From positions 1 through 64,000 of the forward strand of contig JAVVLW010001576.1 of the NCBI GenBank assembly GCA_034401795.1: a stretch of 64,000 nt of DNA, read 5' to 3'. Shown here in pieces: positions 30,013-42,166 of this stretch (positions are counted from its first letter, which is position 1; every line of letters begins with the position of its first letter). Made by a program: the position numbers and the translations under genes. The notes beneath the pieces were generated by a model. That model was given only the letters and a program-made list of their open reading frames with translations. It ran no database searches and was not told the origin of the DNA. The stretch comes from Chaetoderma sp. LZ-2023a. Its lineage: Eukaryota > Mollusca > Caudofoveata > Chaetodermatida > Chaetodermatidae.

Positions 30013-30482
30013 CCTGTTTACTGGCTTCGATTACACTGTTCATTTTGACAAATCCAGCAGCTATTATTTTTTTAACACTATCATGAACTAACAACTACGT
30101 TCTATTGGAAATTCCTCAGGCGATGCCATTCAAGGGCAAGAGATATTATTACTACACAATATAGACTCATAATATTAAACTAAAATCAGAGAATGGGAAA
30201 ATGTGTTTGCTAGGGCATGTGATTTAAATGTCACATATATTCATAGAAAGACTTAATAATACAAGCAGATGACAAAAGATTTGTTACAAATTCAAATAGA
30301 AAGCAAAAACAAATCTGTTTTTACTTCTATAACGAGTTTCTAAAATTATTTGAAAAATGCATAAACAAATAGTTGTGCATCAAATACTGTCATATAACCT
30401 ATAATCACTGAAGGAAGTGTTATGTAATATTAGCTTTCAATAGACATGGGGAGCATGCACTTAATTTCTTAAGATATATATA
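30013..30482. other. AT-rich spacer
   Basis: No gene seen; ends in a (TA)n run that received the Tc1 element. Confidence 0.6.
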
Positions 30483-32137
30483 CACCTGTGCAAGAGTTAA
30501 GCACCAGCAATAACAATAGAACGTAGAAACATGATGGTACAACTAGGCTGCCATACTTTTTGTCCCCGCGTTAGCTGACATAATTCCAAGTACGAAATGC
30601 ACATGCATGCATGACTTCACGCCGCTTGATGTCCGTGCGTGGCGGGAAACAGCACACGTGTTCAGTTATGTAAAAGTCCAGTTTGAGGTGTAGAACATTA
30701 CATACAGATTTAGGCGACAAGATTAGGAATTTTGTGTTCATGACCGTGGTTTATTTGTACAGAGAGAATTAGCTCTTGATTGTGAACCGCTATGGCAAGA
30801 CGAAGGTTAAGTGATCGTGTGAAATGGCAAATCATAGGCATGCATACCACTGGTATGTCATGCAGAGAGATTGGCAGACAGCTGAACATTAACCATACTG
30901 TAATCAGTCGTTTGATTGCAAAACATGGGCAAACTAACGAGGTGAAGGACAGGCCTAGATCTGGAAGACCGAAGAAGACTACTGCCCGTGATGATCGAGC
31001 CCTAGTACGCCTTGTTAGGAGATCTCCATTCACCAACAGCAGAGTGCTCAGCCAGCAATGGGAAACGCGCAATAGTGTCAATGTCTACCGTCAAAAGGAG
31101 ACTGTATGCTGCTGGCATGAAAGCTAGGAGACTTGTCAGACGTCCTCTCCTCACTGCACACCACAAAGAGGAGCGTCTGAGGTGGTGCAACGAAAGAAGA
31201 CACTGGAACATGAGATCCTGGAGACGGGTACACTGGTCCGATGAAAGTCGATTCCTGCTTCATGTCACAGATGGTCGAACTCGTGTATGGAGGTCCAGAC
31301 GCACGGCGTACGACCAACGTAACATCATGGAAGAAGTTCCATTTGGTGGAGGTTCCGTTATGATATGGGGGTGCATCTCATTTGATTGTAAGCTGGATCT
31401 GTTGACTGTACCTGGAACACTAAATGAACAAAGATATCAAGATTCCATACTGGATAGAGTTGTGGTCCCTCATTTTGTAAATCATGCACCTGGAACCCAC
31501 CCTATATTCATGGATGACAACGCCCGACCACATCGTGCTAGAGCTGTGCATGAATACCTCCGCCAGAATGCCATCGAAACCCTACCATGGCCAGCAAGGA
31601 GCCCTGACATGAACCCTATTGAGCATATCTGGGACATTCTCGGAAACATGGTGAGAAGGAGGGATCCTCCTGTGCAGAACCTACAGGAATTAACAGACGC
31701 ACTCCATCTTGAATGGCAACGAATACCACAATGGCGTATCAGTCGGTTGGTGACCAGCATGAGACGTCGTGTCCAGGCCGTCATCCAGGCACAAGGTGGA
31801 TATACCCGGTATTAATAATGACAGTCTCAAACTCGTGCACAGATGTTAAACTTCGTTTTCAGACACCATTAATGACAATCTAGCCACGTGTGTCAACTGT
31901 AGGGCAATAGTTGTCAGTTGTGTCAACGTAACCATATTCAGGCCTCGTTTTCAAGTTCAAACAAAAACATACAGTGTTTCCCCACCATCATAATCAGCAA
32001 TCCTCTAGTTGCATTATTACCTCTTGCACTAAGATGGATGGGTACATAAATGTTTATGCTATTGCTTTCTTCATAGCACATGAATATACCCTCGCATGTG
32101 CGTAAAAATAGGGTGGTGCTTAACTTTTGCACAGGTG
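30483..32137 (+). mobile_element. Tc1-family DNA transposon, copy 2 (1655 bp)
   Basis: Same ends as copy 1 with one mismatch in the left repeat ('gcaagagtt' for 'gcaaaagtt'). Inserted in a TATATA tract. It has a 2-bp deletion in the transposase and a 2-bp gain ('acatacagtgtt') in the 3' flank, so total length equals copy 1 by coincidence. Confidence 0.97.
30792..31815 (+). pseudogene. Tc1-like transposase, frameshifted
   Basis: Starts at the same ATG as copy 1 and is almost identical. Two bases are missing near 31072-31078 ('cgcaatagtgtcaat' for 'cgcaatagagtgtcaat'). This breaks the frame after about 94 codons, between the DNA-binding and catalytic regions. The second part stays open to the natural stop and keeps all catalytic residues, including the usual Trp (HWSDES) that copy 1 has lost. 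Autonomous activity is unlikely. Confidence 0.95.
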
Positions 32138-32199
32138 TATATATATAATAGAAAAATATTATTTTGCTTAGTGCGATCTATGAGAGAATAACAGATCTA

Positions 32200-32560
32200 A
32201 ACAAGAGAAAGTCAGCTGGAGGCTGACAATACCATCTCCCCCCCCCCCCACCCCCCTTGCATCCCCAACATGTGTACATCCCCGTCTTTTGGATGTGTCC
32301 AATCTTCTTGCCAAGTTTCATCCAATTCCCTCTGTAACTGCGGGGGTTGCAGCGACACGGTTTTCGGGATGTATGGACAGACGACGTACGGCCCACAAAA
32401 TCAGTCATGCATGACTGATGAAACTTTTTTTCATTAGGCACATCTTTGGGTGGTGTACATTCATCCTACCAAGTTACAGCCAATTCCCTCTGTAACTGTA
32501 GGAGTTGCAGCGACAAGATTTTCGGGACATACATACGTACAGGACGAAAGCATAATATGG
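32200..32560 (-). repeat. Two diverged units of a tandem repeat
   Basis: Phrases 'ccaattccctctgtaactg' and '(g/a)ggttgcagcgaca' recur at about 32320 and 32490. A C-rich run lies at 32238-32256. Related to the repeats at 34850-36370 ('gtaggagttgcgttgacaag'). Confidence 0.65.
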
Positions 32561-32642
32561 TGGTGGGGGGAGGTGATGTGTATAATTACCAGTGAAACCA
32601 TCTAAATGGAATACTAACCTTATTCAGGATATAAAAATAATG

Positions 32643-33328
32643 TTAAAATGTAAATGTGCCTTGAAAATACATTAATTGTTTGTTTTTCTTTTTAACCCTT
32701 TTGTGATTTTCTTCCTCGTGTTGATCTTGGCCAAACATGTCTTGTGAAAGGTCATTTTTAAGGCTTTTTGAAGCATCCACAGGAGTTGATACAAGTAGTT
32801 CAGATTCAGTGATGTCAAGTGGTACTTTACTGACATCCAGAAATTCATCAGTAAAGCTGCTTAACATGGTTTGCAATGCATTCAGCTTTTCAGTGCTTTT
32901 ATCTAACTCTATATTGAGTAATGAATTCTGGGACAAAAGATGTGAATTCTCTTTCATTAGTTTTTCAACTTTTGATTCCAGTTCCTTGATTTTAAGTTTT
33001 AACTCACTTGTTTGTGATTCATTTGCACAAATGTTTTTCTTAGCTCAGTGCACTTATAATTCGCTGATAAAGCATTTGCCTTAATTTTCATTGCCATGCT
33101 TTCCAACTCCTTTCGCGTTTCCTCAGTAAAAGCGTTTCTAATTTTATACAAAGTTCCTAATATCCCACATTCTGTAGCCTTAATCTCAGAAATGCTCTTT
33201 CCTATCTGCTCACTCAGTTTAATATTGTCGTTGACTCTATCAAGAAAAGTAAAACGGAATTTTATGATTATATTGTAGGCCTGCAGAAATTGCGTAACCC
33301 ATTTTTTATTTGCGCAAAGGTTATGCAA
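32643..33328 (-). pseudogene. Coiled-coil protein coding remnant, unidentified
   Basis: Two adjacent minus-strand open stretches differ by one frame. The upstream one (33328-32999, first codon TTG) reads '..IGKSISEIKATECGILGTL..EETRKELESMAMKIKANALS'. The second frame, read from about 33050, gives 'TSELKLKIKELESKVEKLM' and then 'KENSHLLSQNSLLNIELDKS', with heptad spacing of Leu/Ile as in a coiled coil, and ends in a Lys-rich tail. A frameshift or very short intron near 33040 would join them. I do not recognise the family. The composition looks like a real protein rather than chance. Confidence 0.4.
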
Positions 33329-33383
33329 ATATCTTTAGCAGAACACTTTTGCTAGAATACATAAAGATTAGAGTAATGGAAAA

Positions 33384-33701
33384 TTGATGGATGTGTTCAA
33401 TAGCATAAGCTCAGATTGAGAAATGACGGATGTGCACCATAGCATAAGCTCAGATTGAGAAATGATGGATGTGCACAATAGCATAAGCTCAGATTGAGAA
33501 ATGACGGATGTGCACCATAGCATAAGCTCAGATTGAGAAATGATGGATGTGCACCAAAGCATAAGTTCAGGTGGAGAAATGATGGATGTGCACCATAGCC
33601 TAAGCTCAGGTGGAGAAATGACGGATGTGCACCATAGCATAAGCTCAGATTGAGAAATCACGGATGTGCACCATAACATAAGCTCAGATGGAGAAATGAA
33701 A
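33384..33701 (-). repeat. 39-bp minisatellite, about eight units
   Basis: Unit contains 'gcataagctcagattgaga' and 'atgatggatgtgcacca'. Because 39 is a multiple of three, the minus strand stays open and would read a 13-residue repeat (LMLWCTSVISQSE). No flanking coding supports expression. Confidence 0.9.
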
Positions 33702-34345
33702 AACACGTGAAATTTCTTTAGCAATGATGAGCAATTGCATCTCTACCGTGAAGTCTCATTGAAATCTGATGACCCCTTGTTGAATAATCAGGCTGATGCA
33801 AAACTTTAACGCAAATATTTGCCAAATTATTCTAAGTCCAAAAACCATGAAAACCATAGAAAAACAGGTGAAATTTAAAAGAAATCTCCTTAGCAATGAT
33901 GAGCAATTGCATCTCTACCTTGCATACAATAAGTCTGTGAAGCTTAATTGAAATCTGACGAGCCATTTTTGAATAATAAGGCTGATGAAAAACTTTAACA
34001 CAAATGACACGCCACTGCGGACGATGACACCAAAGGTAACCCCATTCATTGTCTCGCTTTCCCTACGGGGAGAGACTAAAACTTTAACATTTACCTGATT
34101 TTTGTTGGAAAATAGACCAAGTTCAGATTTGGAAAAAATTGAAAATCATTTTGCTGATGATGAAGACTAGATGCCATGATGGTATAGATCATATCTGTAT
34201 AATTTCGTCAAGCTCGGATAAGTTTTTAATGAATCAAATGTACATTTAAAAACTTTAACACAAATGACACACCGCCGCGGACGATGACGCGGATGACGAC
34301 ACCTAAGGTAACCCCATTGTCTCGCTTTCCCTACGGGGCGAGACA
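33702..34345 (+). repeat. Duplicated repeat unit ending in a hairpin
   Basis: 'gatgagcaattgcatctcta' occurs near 33727 and 33897. A tail of 'aaggtaaccccatt' plus 'gtctcgctttccctacgggg' occurs at about 34036-34078 and 34297-34339. In the second tail 'gtctcgc' pairs with 'gcgagac', a 7-bp stem around a 12-base loop. Confidence 0.65.
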
Positions 34346-34849
34346 AAAACTAATCAATGAAAAATGAAATCCTGACACTTAATCTTGCCTTAAAGAAAGA
34401 TAGATTTGTAAGTGCAGGTTCAATTCCGTTCAACTTTTATGCCCGGACAAGACAATTTTGGTGAATTTTAAGTTTTTCAAGGGAGATAACTCAGGAAAAT
34501 ACGGATGAATTTCTTCAAAATGGAATCATAGCACTGCTTCTTCAAGTAATATATTCAGTGACAAAGGAATTGAGAGCATAGGTTCAAAGTTCTTCAAGAT
34601 CTGACATGAACAAGACAATTTTGATAATTTTTTCAGGGGAGATAATGACCACAGACACGCCTACGGCTGGTCTGTCATTTTATTTACCACATAAACATAC
34701 TTATCGTTCAATCACTACTTGCTAAATAAATCTACTTAGATTTAGCGCCAGATTTCTAATCTTGCATTTAATGCCTTCTAATGCAAGAACCACAACTCTC
34801 TACTCTACTCCAGGTTTCTGGATGCAGTAGACTCCCTTAATGTTAATCA
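34346..34849. other. Non-coding spacer
   Basis: Repeat-like phrases ('caagacaattttg', 'gggagataa') but no gene. Confidence 0.5.
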
Positions 34850-36370
34850 CGCAGAGATTTCTGGAATCGTAACTAACCTCTAGTTGTGTTGACATCTTGA
34901 AATGATTTTCAGAGATGGACAAACTGACGCATGGATGTACAGGCATACGGATAGCACATCTTCAAGTGGTAATGAGAACCTGTACTAAGTTTCAAAAGAA
35001 TCACAGCTAAATTGTAGTTGTGTTGACAAGAAATGATTGGTACTGCAGTTTATGTATCGGCTTAAAGGTATTTAAAGGGGGAGAACTCTGTAATGAATAA
35101 TTTTCTGGCCGCGAAGAAAAGCACATGCACATCTTCAGATGGTAATGACTAGATTTAACACGTTTCAAAAGAATTGTAACTAAACTGTAGGAGTTGTGTT
35201 GACAAGGATGGACCGACAGACGAACATACATTTGGGACAGACGGATGGACATACAAGTATATGGATAGCACATACACATCTTCATGTCGTAATGATAACA
35301 CTTACTAAGTTTCAAAAGAATCGCAGCTAAACTGTAGGAGTTGCGTTGACAAGAAATGATTGGTACCGCAGTTTATGTATCGGCTTAGTGTTTAAAAGGG
35401 GATAACTCTGTAATGAATAATTTTCTGGCTGCGAAGAGAAGCACATGCACATCTTCAGATGGTAATGACTTCTTCTTCTTTTCATTCGCTGATCATACCG
35501 CCAGTCCTGTAAGTGACTATCGACATGATCATAAGCGTTAAGTGCGTGGATCCATGGTTTATTAGAGTGCACCGTGCGGCCTGGAACCTCCGTCTTCAGC
35601 ACTCGAGGTTTCTGTCAGGGTTACCTCACCCGTACCTCCTTTAGTCGCCTCTTACGACACGCAGATGATACGGAAGGTGTATTCTAAGCCCCACCTACAG
35701 GGCAAGGTAATGACTAGCTTTACCAAGTTTCAAAAGAATTGTAACTAAGCTGTAGAGTTGCATCGACAAGGATGGAGCGACAGATGAACATACATTTAGG
35801 ACAGATGGATGGACGTACAAGTATCCGGATAGCACATGATAGTTATCATGTCAATAATTATCATGTCGTAATGATAACACTTACCAAGTTTCATTTAGTG
35901 GATGTACCGACAGACGGACATACATACATTTTGGACAGACGGATGGACTTACAGGTATACTGATAGCACATACACACCTTCATGTGGTAATGATAACACT
36001 TATCAAGTTTCAAAAGAATCGGAGCTAAACTGTAGGAGGAGTTGCGTTGACAAGAAATGATTGGCAATGCAGTTTATGTATCGGCTTTAAGATATTTAAA
36101 GGGGGATAACTCTGTAATGAACAATTTTTTGGCAGCGAAAAAAGAACATGCACATCTGCATATGATACTGATAATGTGGACGAAATTTTAAGATAATCCA
36201 TTGAGATCTCTGGGAGGAGTTGCGTTGACAAGAAATGATTGTCAGAGATGGATGGACTGACAGATGGACATACATAGATTTTGGACAGACAGATGGACGT
36301 ACAGGTATAGGGATAGCATATGCACACATTCATGTCATAACTGTAGGAGTTGCGTTAAAATAAATGATTC
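34850..36370 (+). repeat. Tandem repeat of roughly 300-bp units
   Basis: 'gagttg(c/t)gttgacaagaaatg' recurs near 35017, 35337, 36037 and 36217. Other recurring phrases are 'gcagtttatgtatcggctt', 'gataactctgtaatgaa' and 'atggacatacaagtat'. A SINE-like insertion interrupts it at 35471-35705. Confidence 0.75.
35471..35705 (-). mobile_element. Probable SINE insertion, 235 bp
   Basis: A foreign, more GC-rich segment splits the surrounding tandem repeat. It is flanked by a perfect 10-bp direct repeat 'ggtaatgact' (35461-35470 and 35706-35715), a target-site duplication. On the minus strand it ends in an (AAG)n tail, typical of a retroposed element. It contains 'ggttccaggcc', close to a tRNA-type B box (GGTTCRANNCC) with one mismatch. 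No protein is encoded. Confidence 0.7.
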
Positions 36371-36996
36371 TCAATGCAGTTTATAGGGGTGGAGTGGGGT
36401 GGGTGGGGGAGAGGAAAAAATCCTTAACACAGCCAAGAACCATAATCAGGATATAAATTGCATGCAAATCAGCACTAAAATAGATAAAGTTCAAACGCTG
36501 AAAAAATCTGGGAAAAATTTGAAAGTCGATTAGTTTTTGACATGGACTGGGCCTAAGCATGGTATAGAACGAATTTGTGAAGGTTTTTTAAAATCGGATA
36601 ACCCCGTGTGGGTGAAAATGTCGTTTTAAAAAACTTTAACACAGACAAGAAAGATAACTCTTGACACATAAAATACTCTATGTTCAAACATGATAAAAGC
36701 ATGGAACAAATTATAAGATCATTATAATTTTGATGCAGGCTAGTCCTAACATGCCATAGAACACATCTGTGTAATTCTTTTTCAAATCGGATAACCACAA
36801 ATGTCATTTTAATAAGATTAACCTGTCTGGAAGCCGACGCCAACATTTTTTACCCCTCTCCCAAAATCTCTTTTTTCAACTTCGTGAAAATGCGAGATAA
36901 AAACAGTAAAAACATTTTGGGAGCATGCTAAAATACGCCAAAATTAGTATCTGGTAACCGGTCTATCATCGTCAAAATCATCTTTATTATTATTAC
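36371..36996. other. Non-coding stretch downstream of the last TRAPPC11 exon found
   Basis: Lies 3' of exon 36997-37164 on the gene's strand. The short terminal exon of TRAPPC11 was looked for here and further down but not recognised. A G-rich patch lies at 36384-36412. Confidence 0.4.
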
Positions 36997-37164
36997 CTTA
37001 ATAAAAATATGTGAAGGAAGCATTTTTCTGACTGGTTCTTCCATAGTATCCGGATAGCGTACCATATCCAGATGCAGCTTGGGAAGCATCACATGACCAG
37101 GAATTAAAGGATACAGATTGTACGTCAATTTGTGGTTACTGCTCGGTAACAGACGGAATCGTAA
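36997..37164 (-). CDS. TRAPPC11: TRAPPC11 exon (near the C-terminus, 56 codons)
   Basis: Acceptor 'gtctttatag' precedes 37164; donor 'aag|gtaata' follows 36997. The exon is 168 bp, phase 0 at both ends. It reads 'LRFRLLPSSNHKLTYNLYPL' and ends 'RKMLPSHIFIK', matching the conserved end of TRAPPC11 in animals (pattern KQ-[IL]R.R.LP..........YN.YPL). It continues directly from exon 41743-41977, which ends 'NKQ'. TRAPPC11 is a subunit of the TRAPP III tethering complex, acting in ER-to-Golgi transport and autophagy. The family normally adds a short tail after this point. Confidence 0.85.
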
Positions 37165-38329
37165 CTATAAAGACAACAAATACATTTAGTGGAGTGGCAG
37201 AATCCGAAAATGGGACAGTCACATGCAGTAGTTAGTACAGTATGTCATCTATGCTAGTTGCATTATATAGGTCATTGGGAACATCATTAAGTTGGACGAG
37301 ATTTTTTTTGCTCTTGGGTCATTTGGGGGGGGGGGGGGGGTCGAAATTAGGCCATGATCATCCATTCTGAGCAGTGGCCACTAGCAATAGTAGTCTCATC
37401 ATTTGTCGAGTCTAAAACTAAATTTGGAGCATCTATCTGTAGTGACATTGTCTATTAGAAGGATGAAAATACATGGTCAAAAATTACAGTTGTGACCATT
37501 GCATTTAAAGTATTTGATCCTATGGGAAATAAATGTGTGGCTCCTTTTGGTATTCTTCATTGTATTAATTCTAATCTTTGGGATATTGTTGTTATTAGCA
37601 ACGTTTCAGGCTGGTGAGAATCGTGTTATATTGTCTATATATTAGTGTTACATCCCCTTATTGATTTGAAGTCAGGCATATTGAGGTCTATGAGAAAAAT
37701 GCGAAAAGGAAAATAATTTGTTTATTTCCTTATCTATTTAAACCAAACTTGGTGTGTGGGCACGTTTACATATAGGCTACCAGCCATATATAAAGTAGGT
37801 CATTTTCATTCAGAAATAATAATGATATGACAAAAGTGATATTTGATTATTTTACTATTGATTACAATAGGGAAAATATACCTTTGGCATATATTCTCCA
37901 GAAACTAGGTCAAACTGACCTAGTTTATATACAGCTGGTAGATTGTGTTGAGATTCTCACCCACCAAATTTGGTTCAAATACATAAAGAAATAAACAAAT
38001 TATTTTCCTTTGTTTCCATAGACATCAATGCCTAAAATAAGAGGATGTAACTCTACAAAATGTTGATAATTTAACACGATTCACACCAACCTTATGGCTA
38101 ATATCAACAATCTCCCAAAGTTTAACATTCCTGTATTACATAATCCGAAAAGGACCCACAAATGCATTTCCAATAGGATTCCATACATTAAAAATCCCAT
38201 AGGTTTCGAAACAGCTAAAGTGTGTAATGGTGTTAACATAATTTTTTTAGTAGGTGTGGAAAAATTTACCAATAAGGTTCTGTGAAGAGGGTTTAGCTAA
38301 GTTTTATTAAAATTGGCCCAGTTGTTAAC
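37165..38329 (-). other. TRAPPC11 intron sequence
   Basis: No coding. It contains a run of 16 G at 37325-37340 and an inverted pair of similar segments: 'aaaggaaaataatttgttta' near 37710 and its complement near 37985-38010. Confidence 0.6.
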
Positions 38330-40215
38330 GAGAGGGACAAAAGGCTTGTATCGCTCACCTGCAATTATTGGCCACTGGCAAAACTGAAGAAAATGAGATG
38401 ACCACTGGAAAAATTTACTCATAAAATTTCTGTGAAGAAGGTTTAGCTAAGTTTTATTAAAATTGGCCCCGTGGTTACTAAGTTTTTTATGATTTTCTCA
38501 GAAATGTGCAGAAAATACAAGATATCCGCCAAAAACGCTAAATGTTGATTGATTCATGGCGGACACGTTTTTTTGACATACCAACTTTCCATGGACAAAT
38601 TTTAATGGCATTTCGGCTCTAATCATATCTGTCAAATTTTGCCCCAACCCCGACAGCAGTTCTGGGGAAGAAGTCGTATTCATGAAAACTAGGTCATCCA
38701 AGATCGCGGCCGAACTATTTGGCCAATCAATTTCGCTTGAACAAACTTGGTTCAACTTTTCCCCACGATCATATTTATAAGTTTTGAATCGATGCTACCA
38801 AGCGGTTTTGGAGATTTTTAAAGATATTTCTAAAGAGCGGCCAAAACCCAAGATGGCTGCCAGCCAAATTGGGTGATCGGGTTCCTTTGAACAAAAGTGA
38901 ATCTATATGCGCTAAAGATTTTTCCTGCCGCATATAATTGAAATCGGCCCAGTGGTTCTCGAGAAGACATTTAAAATTTCCCATTGCTTAAGTATGGGAG
39001 TTTTTGGATGGAAAAAGATCCATGATGGCTGCCAAACTGTTTATCTGACAGTTTTGAAAATGGCAAATATGAAATCAAAATACCCAAAAGCATATATAAA
39101 ACCAATTTTTGGCCTCAAAATCCATCAAACAAAAAAATTCATTATGCCTGCCAAACATGCGACATATTGATTGGACCACGGCGACCATGTTTTTTTTATG
39201 GATCAACTTCGTTTGAACAAATTTTAATGGCACAGTCTCTAATCATATCTCCCAAATTTTGGCCTGATCACTTCAGTGGTTCTACAGGTCGTTTTATTGA
39301 AAACTAGGATGGCCGCCAAACCATTTGGTCAATCAAGTTCTCTTGAACAATCTTGACTTAGCTCTAATCCTAGATGATATATCATGAGTCTTGAATCAGT
39401 CCCTGAGGTGGTTTCGGATATTTTTAAAAACAAAATTCCAACCGATCCGCTTCATTAGGACAAACTTGAATCTCTATACTTCCTGCCAAATACAACTGAA
39501 ATTGGTCTAGCAGTTCTCGAGACATTTTGAATTTCCCATTGCTTTAGTATTGGATCTTTTGGCGGGAAAATAATTGCAGATGGCTGCCAAACCGTTTATC
39601 CCACAGTTTCGAAAATGGCAAATTTGAGATCAGAATACATAAAAAGATATAAAACCAATTTCTGCCTCAAAATCTATCAAATTAAAAATCCAATATGGCT
39701 GCCAAACACGCTACATTTTGATTGGCCCACAGCGGCCATGTTTTTTGATGGATCAACCTTGAACAAACTTTAATGGCCCTTAGTCCGTAATCATATCTCC
39801 AAAAATGAGACCTGATCACGGCCTTCAGCGGTTCTGGCAAAGTTATTTTCAGGAAAACTAGGTCATCCAAGATGGCCGCCAAACTATTTGCCCAATCAAG
39901 TTCCCTTGAGCAAACTTGGTTCATCTCTTTCCCAAGATCATATTCATGAGTTTTGAATTGATTCCCCCAAGCGGTTTCTGATATTTTTAGACATTTATAA
40001 TTCAGCCGAAATCAAAGATGGCTGCAGGCCAAATTCGCTGATTGGCTTCGTTTAAACAAATTTGAAACTCTATACCCTAAGGATGCTTCCTGCCAAATAT
40101 AATTGAAATCAGCCCAGTGGTTCTTGAGAAGTCGTTTAAAGGAAAGGTTGATGGACGGTGCATGGACAGTCGCCATGGCATACGCTCATTTAGCCTTTCA
40201 GGTCAGGTGAGCTAA
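38330..40215 (+). repeat. Complex AAGATGGC-type repeat within the TRAPPC11 intron (block 6)
   Basis: Head 'ggcttgtatcgctcacctgc' at 38345-38365. Monomer phrases 'ggccgccaaac(c/t)atttg' occur near 38700, 39307 and 39867. The tail at 40170-40215 reads 'catggcatacgctcattt', then 'cagg' and 'gtgagctaataa'. It lies antisense to the gene. Confidence 0.85.
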
Positions 40216-41742
40216 TAACGTCAAGAGGGACATGTTTGCCAAACTTAGTTTTAAACCATCAACAAATGATGAGCTGTGCTACTATTGCTAACCAATGCTG
40301 CTGGAGAATGGAGTCATGACCTAATGTCGACCTCCAAATGACCCCGGGATAGAAACAAAGGTGTCATCCACCATATATGGCAACAAACATGGGTGACACG
40401 GTGTACTAAATATCGCAAGTCCATCTGTTTTAAGGAATCGTTCTGAATTCTGCCACTCCACTATTTCATCAAAGAAGTATTACATAGAGGCCAATTGACA
40501 TGTTCAATACGTTTTCTGGTATCTTGGATGTATTTTGACCACTTTTCTGAAGCAATAGCTTTAAATCACGGTAATACTGATACAAGCATGCTATAGCTTC
40601 TGATATGCTAACAACTGATATGGTTGTTAGATCTGAGCCATCTCACTCGGAATTTAGAAATAAACATTGCTGGAATTTTATTAACAGAATGTTATTACGA
40701 ACATTGTTTCAATGGTATAATGTTGACAATAGCTTTAATATAATCCAGTAATGGACAAATCGGTCCAAACCATGTCTCTGTATTAGTCTTGGGAAATGTC
40801 CATTTGCAGGACAAGAAACAATTTTTTAAAATTTAGCGCTTGAATAATTGGCGTGATAATCATCAGTAATTTCAATAAAAAATTTTCAAAAATAGTCTTC
40901 TCTTGGCTTGTAAATGGACATTTACTAAGCAAAAGTTTCGATTTACTGGACAAATTTTGAGCATTAAATGGTTAATACTGTAATATTCTAATACTCTAGA
41001 ACTTGAAATTGTGTATGATTTTAATTCTTTTCCACCACATCCAATATTGTGATTTGGGTGTGAATTTTCATAAAACAAGATTAAATTGGTCTAGCCTAAC
41101 AATTCAAATTAACATTTATTTAACTTTTTAATGGTCAAGATTTTTCACAAAAATTGAAATTTTCATCAGTCTATGTCTATTTGCAGGTCAAAATAAGAAT
41201 TTTTGAAAATTTATCACTGGTAATGGTCAATTAAAAAAATAATAGTCTGGTCTGTAGATGGACATTCCTCAAGACAACTGCAGATGCTGTTTTGTCTGGT
41301 TTGTCCATTAAGTGCTTAATGTTCATGTGCACAGGCATCAGCATAGGTACAAGAAAGTGTGCATATATAGATATCCTAATAATTAATTTTTCCAAACTTT
41401 GTTTTTTAACGCGAATCATACCGTGAGAGCAAACAGATAACAAACAGAAAGCATTCAGTTTTGTATTAGCTGGTGGAGGAAAGTGGATGTATGTCTTTTA
41501 GATCAGTGTTGCTAGAATCTGGTGCTGTCATTGTAATAATACACAGCAACACTATATTCAAAGCATACAGCAGCTAACTGATTAATGTGAAGAATGAAAG
41601 CTGAAAACTTAACTGTATACGGGTTAATAGTACCAAGTACTAACAGGTTAAACTAATACTCTCTATCCATGCCATGCATATATGTGTCTGTCTGTCTGTC
41701 CATCCATCCATCTTATTTGCTGTTCAGTCTTTGTGTTTATAC
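40216..41742 (-). other. TRAPPC11 intron sequence with foldback copies
   Basis: No exon seen. Arms of the 'gtccatttgcagg' foldback family occur at about 40795-40925 and 41165-41275. (TGTC)n/(CATC)n simple repeats lie at 41690-41713. Confidence 0.6.
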
Positions 41743-41977
41743 CTGTTTATTTCCTGCAAACATGAAGCTATCAGTGTGCTCCATGTTAACATCTATCTCT
41801 TGAATATAACATGTCCTGTTTTCTATGGTGTATACAATAGGCAGTAAACTCTTCACCGTTCCATATGCGGGTAGATCACAGCTAATATACACAGGAATGT
41901 GCTCGACTGACAGCGTCGGCAGCCGGAATGATGTTGTCACTGACGGGATACCTTCAGTATTCTCAGCATCTGATTTC
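41743..41977 (-). CDS. TRAPPC11: TRAPPC11 exon (235 bp)
   Basis: Acceptor 'cactgtttgcag' precedes 41977; donor 'cag|gtataaac' follows 41743. The first base completes a codon begun in exon 44146-44191. It reads 'KSDAENTEGIPSVTTSFRLP', then 'HIPVYISCDLPAYGTVKSLL', and ends 'TDSFMFAGNKQ'. The arrangement DLP.YG..K..LP..Y...N.T..(V/I)Q(D/E).......(D/E).FMF.G.KQ is the TRAPPC11 C-terminal domain as I know it. Confidence 0.88.
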
Positions 41978-42166
41978 CTGCAAACAGTGCAAAGACTTAT
42001 ATGTAATTGTAAGCTCTGCCTGCTGTGGAATCTTCCATTTTCAGTACTTCATTTATCATGCTAACTGGTGCTGATCGTTTAGATGGTGGTTCTAAACTGT
42101 CTTTAACAGAAGCAGCTTTCATCAACACCACTCATAAACTCAATACCTATATTTGTTCCACAAATA

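Noticed and set aside
33368-33724. 118-aa repetitive minus-strand protein
   Set aside because: By-product of the 39-bp minisatellite.
41231-41443. Possible extra TRAPPC11 exon on the minus strand
   Set aside because: No family similarity, and exons 41743-41977 and 36997-37164 already join in phase with matching motifs.
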